A stretch of DNA of 64,000 nucleotides, from the NCBI GenBank assembly GCA_977006965.1, contig OZ345376.1, positions 1,426,001 to 1,490,000 of the forward strand. The letters run 5' to 3'. This DNA is from Phymatolithon calcareum (lineage: Eukaryota; Rhodophyta; Florideophyceae; Hapalidiales). Positions 61,901 to 64,000 of this stretch are shown here, piece after piece. The translations under genes were made by a program, and so were the position numbers. Numbering within the stretch: the first letter of the stretch is position 1; each line of letters starts with the position of its first letter. Below the pieces are notes generated by a model. The model did no database searches, had not been told where the DNA came from, and was given only the letters and a program-made list of their open reading frames with translations.

Positions 61901-64000
61901 CTAGGATTCCAAAGTCTCTCGTGCGGCCTTGACGAGCTCTTGATCACAATGGGAAGTGAGAAAGGCATCGAGCTTGTCCGGAATATCTTCGTGCATAACG
62001 GAGAGCGGTTCCCAAGTCGGATCTTCGTAGTCAAATCCGCGCCACTTGATGCGGACTTCGTAGCGCTCATTGTTCGAGTTGAATTTGAGGTCAAGCAATT
62101 TTTCAACAGTGTTTAGATGTGGAGTGTTGTGCTCGACAGAGTCCAGAAACTCTTCAGTGACGTTCAAGGAAGAATCGGCATAGTGCTTGAGTCGATTGGC
62201 ATGAAAAGTGTGGAATTTTCCCGAGATGAGGTCTTCGCATTCATAAATGAGATCCGAAAGAGCACGAGTAACGCGTCGAGGGCCCATCCAGCGAACTTGC
62301 AATTTGTGCCCGGTCTTCTTTGTTTGCTTGGCAACCATGACAAAGTCACCCACCTCGAATTTAACTGGCTGAATGTGGGTACGGGCGTTGTGACGAGCGA
62401 TGGCATCCTTACGGCGACGAGTTCGGCGAATGGAAATGTCCTTGTGCATGTATTGGAGGGCCGAATTCAGATTGTCGATTTTAGCAATTCGTTCAGCCTT
62501 GACGATGTCAATAGAGCTTGCTTGAGGTGCCCCAGGTGGCAAAATCGTACGAAGCGGATTGTCAGCGGCTTGTCCAGTGAAGGCAGTTATGGGTGCAATG
62601 TTGCCGAGACTCGGGCGCTTAGAGTGGTTGAGAATACTCTGGACGAGCATTATGATGGTCGGCCACTCCCGTTCACGAAGACGAAATTCCGAAAGTAGCG
62701 CTCTGGTGGCTCGCAGCACTTCTTTGCATACTGTTTCGACCGTCCCGTTTGACTGGGGACAGTAGGCGGTGGTAAAGTGATGATGGGCATGCAGGGCCCG
62801 ATTCAGATCCGCCATCACCTTGTTCTTGAAATGTGTTCCACGATCCGAGCACCACATAAGCGTTACGCCAAAAGTAGCAAACCAGCGTAGCAAAGTCGTA
62901 ACCGTAGTTTCCGTGTCTGCGTGTGCACAGGGCTCCAGCCATATGTACGAGGTTGCATCATCCTTCAGTATGAGCACATATTCTTGGCCTGAATGGCTCG
63001 GCGCCATGTAGATGAAATCAAAGTGTAGAAGCTGGTTCGGCGTGTCGGAGTGGAGTGAGTGAGCCAAAGGTCGGGGGACCTTATGTGCACTGCTGGTTGC
63101 GATACAGTGCAGGCAAGTGTTGCAGAAAGCGGTGATGTCCGCTTTCATGCCGCTCCATACGAAGTGCTCCGAAATGTTGTGAAAGGTTGTGTCAATTCCA
63201 CGATGGCCACTTCGTCCACAGTGGCCAATAATGCAAATTCGAAGTATCAACGCAGAGTCTTCGTACGGAGTCCATATAGCACGTGCGTCATTTTTGAGAA
63301 TACCCTGCTTCTTTGACACGTTTTCGGGAAGTTTGGCGCTGTTCTCAACTGCGGAGTTTTGGCTTGCGGAGATTTCCTCAACGGATGGCCAGGTAAAATC
63401 GGGATCTAAGTCGGGCGCGACCGGAGCCACAAGGAGAGCTGAGAGTCGCCTTGATGTTGCCGATGGTTCCGGAGATCCCCAACGGGAGAGAAGATCAGCC
63501 CAGCAGTTGTCATCACCGGATATGTGAACAATTGTGTATCGAAAAGATGATAGTGCAATAGCCCAGCGCTCAATTTTGTTAGCCACATGCCTCGGTATGC
63601 TGGCGTGCGCAGACATCGGATTGAAAATAAAGACAAGATTCTTGTGATCCGTGAATAGGGAAAATCCTTCTGGGCGCAATAGCATATAATCGAGCCGAGA
63701 TACTGCCTCAACAATAGCAAAAGCCTCCTTTTCCGCTGTTGACCAGCGCGAGCTGGAACCTTTAAAAGATCCAGAAAGAAATGACAGCGGTTCGTGGCGC
63801 TGAGAGTCGAACGGCTGGTCGGCATCGGTGGGTGGAATTTGGGTCAGGACGCCAGCCCAGTGTTGATCGCTGGCATCTGTAAATAGGCAGAGGAGCTTGG
63901 TAGGATCTGGATGTGCGAGAGTTATCGAGTCGCGCAATGCATTCTTGACTTGTTCAAACACGTCTTCGTGCATTTTTGCCCAGCTTGTATCCGAAAGGTA
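61901..64000 (-). CDS. Gypsy pol, 3' part: RNase H, integrase, chromodomain (5' end outside window)
   Basis: The frame is open from the window edge (64000) to 61901, at least 699 codons. RNase H has LFTDASDQHWAGVL, TAEKEAFAIVEA and FTDHKNL. The integrase finger is GHCGRSGHRGIDTTFHN ... CNTCLHC. The integrase core has D in HFDFIYM, D in CSDRGTHF and E in GTVETVCKE. A chromodomain forms the C-terminus (EKLLDLKFNSNNERYEVRIK, then WRGFDYEDPTWEP). It differs clearly from the gypsy pol at 19241-23002 and from the remnant at 10 kb, so the window holds three gypsy lineages. No stop or frameshift is seen, so it may be an active copy. Confidence 0.9.
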   Translation of the reverse strand, partial: YLSDTSWAKMHEDVFEQVKNALRDSITLAHPDPTKLLCLFTDASDQHWAGVLTQIPPTDADQPFDSQRHEPLSFLSGSFKGSSSRWSTAEKEAFAIVEAVSRLDYMLLRPEGFSLFTDHKNLVFIFNPMSAHASIPRHVANKIERWAIALSSFRYTIVHISGDDNCWADLLSRWGSPEPSATSRRLSALLVAPVAPDLDPDFTWPSVEEISASQNSAVENSAKLPENVSKKQGILKNDARAIWTPYEDSALILRICIIGHCGRSGHRGIDTTFHNISEHFVWSGMKADITAFCNTCLHCIATSSAHKVPRPLAHSLHSDTPNQLLHFDFIYMAPSHSGQEYVLILKDDATSYIWLEPCAHADTETTVTTLLRWFATFGVTLMWCSDRGTHFKNKVMADLNRALHAHHHFTTAYCPQSNGTVETVCKEVLRATRALLSEFRLREREWPTIIMLVQSILNHSKRPSLGNIAPITAFTGQAADNPLRTILPPGAPQASSIDIVKAERIAKIDNLNSALQYMHKDISIRRTRRRKDAIARHNARTHIQPVKFEVGDFVMVAKQTKKTGHKLQVRWMGPRRVTRALSDLIYECEDLISGKFHTFHANRLKHYADSSLNVTEEFLDSVEHNTPHLNTVEKLLDLKFNSNNERYEVRIKWRGFDYEDPTWEPLSVMHEDIPDKLDAFLTSHCDQELVKAARETLES

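Noticed and set aside
1-64000. CRISPR array, bacterial operon or prophage
   Set aside because: No regularly spaced repeats or bacterial gene order; all recognisable genes are eukaryotic retroelements, transposons or single genes.

Overview
This is eukaryotic nuclear DNA made mostly of transposable elements. It carries Ty1/copia, Ty3/gypsy, non-LTR, SINE, TRIM, hAT, MULE and P-like elements, plus several families of short inverted-repeat elements. Host-like genes have single long exons, a TATA box and N-terminal signal or membrane segments, so the genome looks intron-poor. A multicellular red alga or an oomycete-like stramenopile would fit, but the sequence does not settle the lineage.

Layout. 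1-6.3 kb: a secreted Cys-rich gene (minus strand, runs off the left edge), with a TA-flanked inverted-repeat element inserted about 20 bp upstream of its start codon; that element holds a complete but dead copia element. 6.3-13 kb: upstream DNA of that gene, then LINE, SINE, hAT and gypsy remains. 13-15.7 kb: mostly unassigned, ending in a reading frame that is split by the next element. 15.7-27.4 kb: an 11.6-kb chromodomain gypsy element with 496-bp LTRs, a GCGGG target duplication, an open 1253-codon pol and a large gene on the antisense strand between pol and the 3' LTR; a MULE is nested inside. 27.4-34.9 kb: AT-rich, with a promoter-like repeat block and LINE pieces. 34.9-41.1 kb: a TTAA-flanked element that hosts a complete P-like DNA transposon with two convergent genes. 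41-46 kb: fold-back elements, a perfect hairpin and a solo LTR. 46.0-47.3 kb: a probable host membrane-protein gene. 48.6-52 kb: inverted-repeat elements (one hosting a TRIM), hAT and LINE pieces. 52.3-55.3 kb: the complete paralogue of the first gene with its duplicated upstream DNA. 55-64 kb: LINE and inverted-repeat elements, a broken SGNH-domain gene, and a gypsy pol on the minus strand that runs off the right edge.

The most interesting items are: (1) the P-like transposon (35139-40520), with a transposase plus a second gene that looks homeodomain-like; (2) the antisense gene inside the gypsy element (24666-26609); (3) the duplicated secreted Cys-rich family, one copy with a 5.2-kb nested insertion just before its start codon and the other with a transposon-derived C-terminus; and (4) a copia element and a TRIM that share a primer site complementary to the anticodon arm of initiator tRNA-Met. 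Nested insertions give relative ages at many points. All identifications are by reading motifs; no database search was possible.
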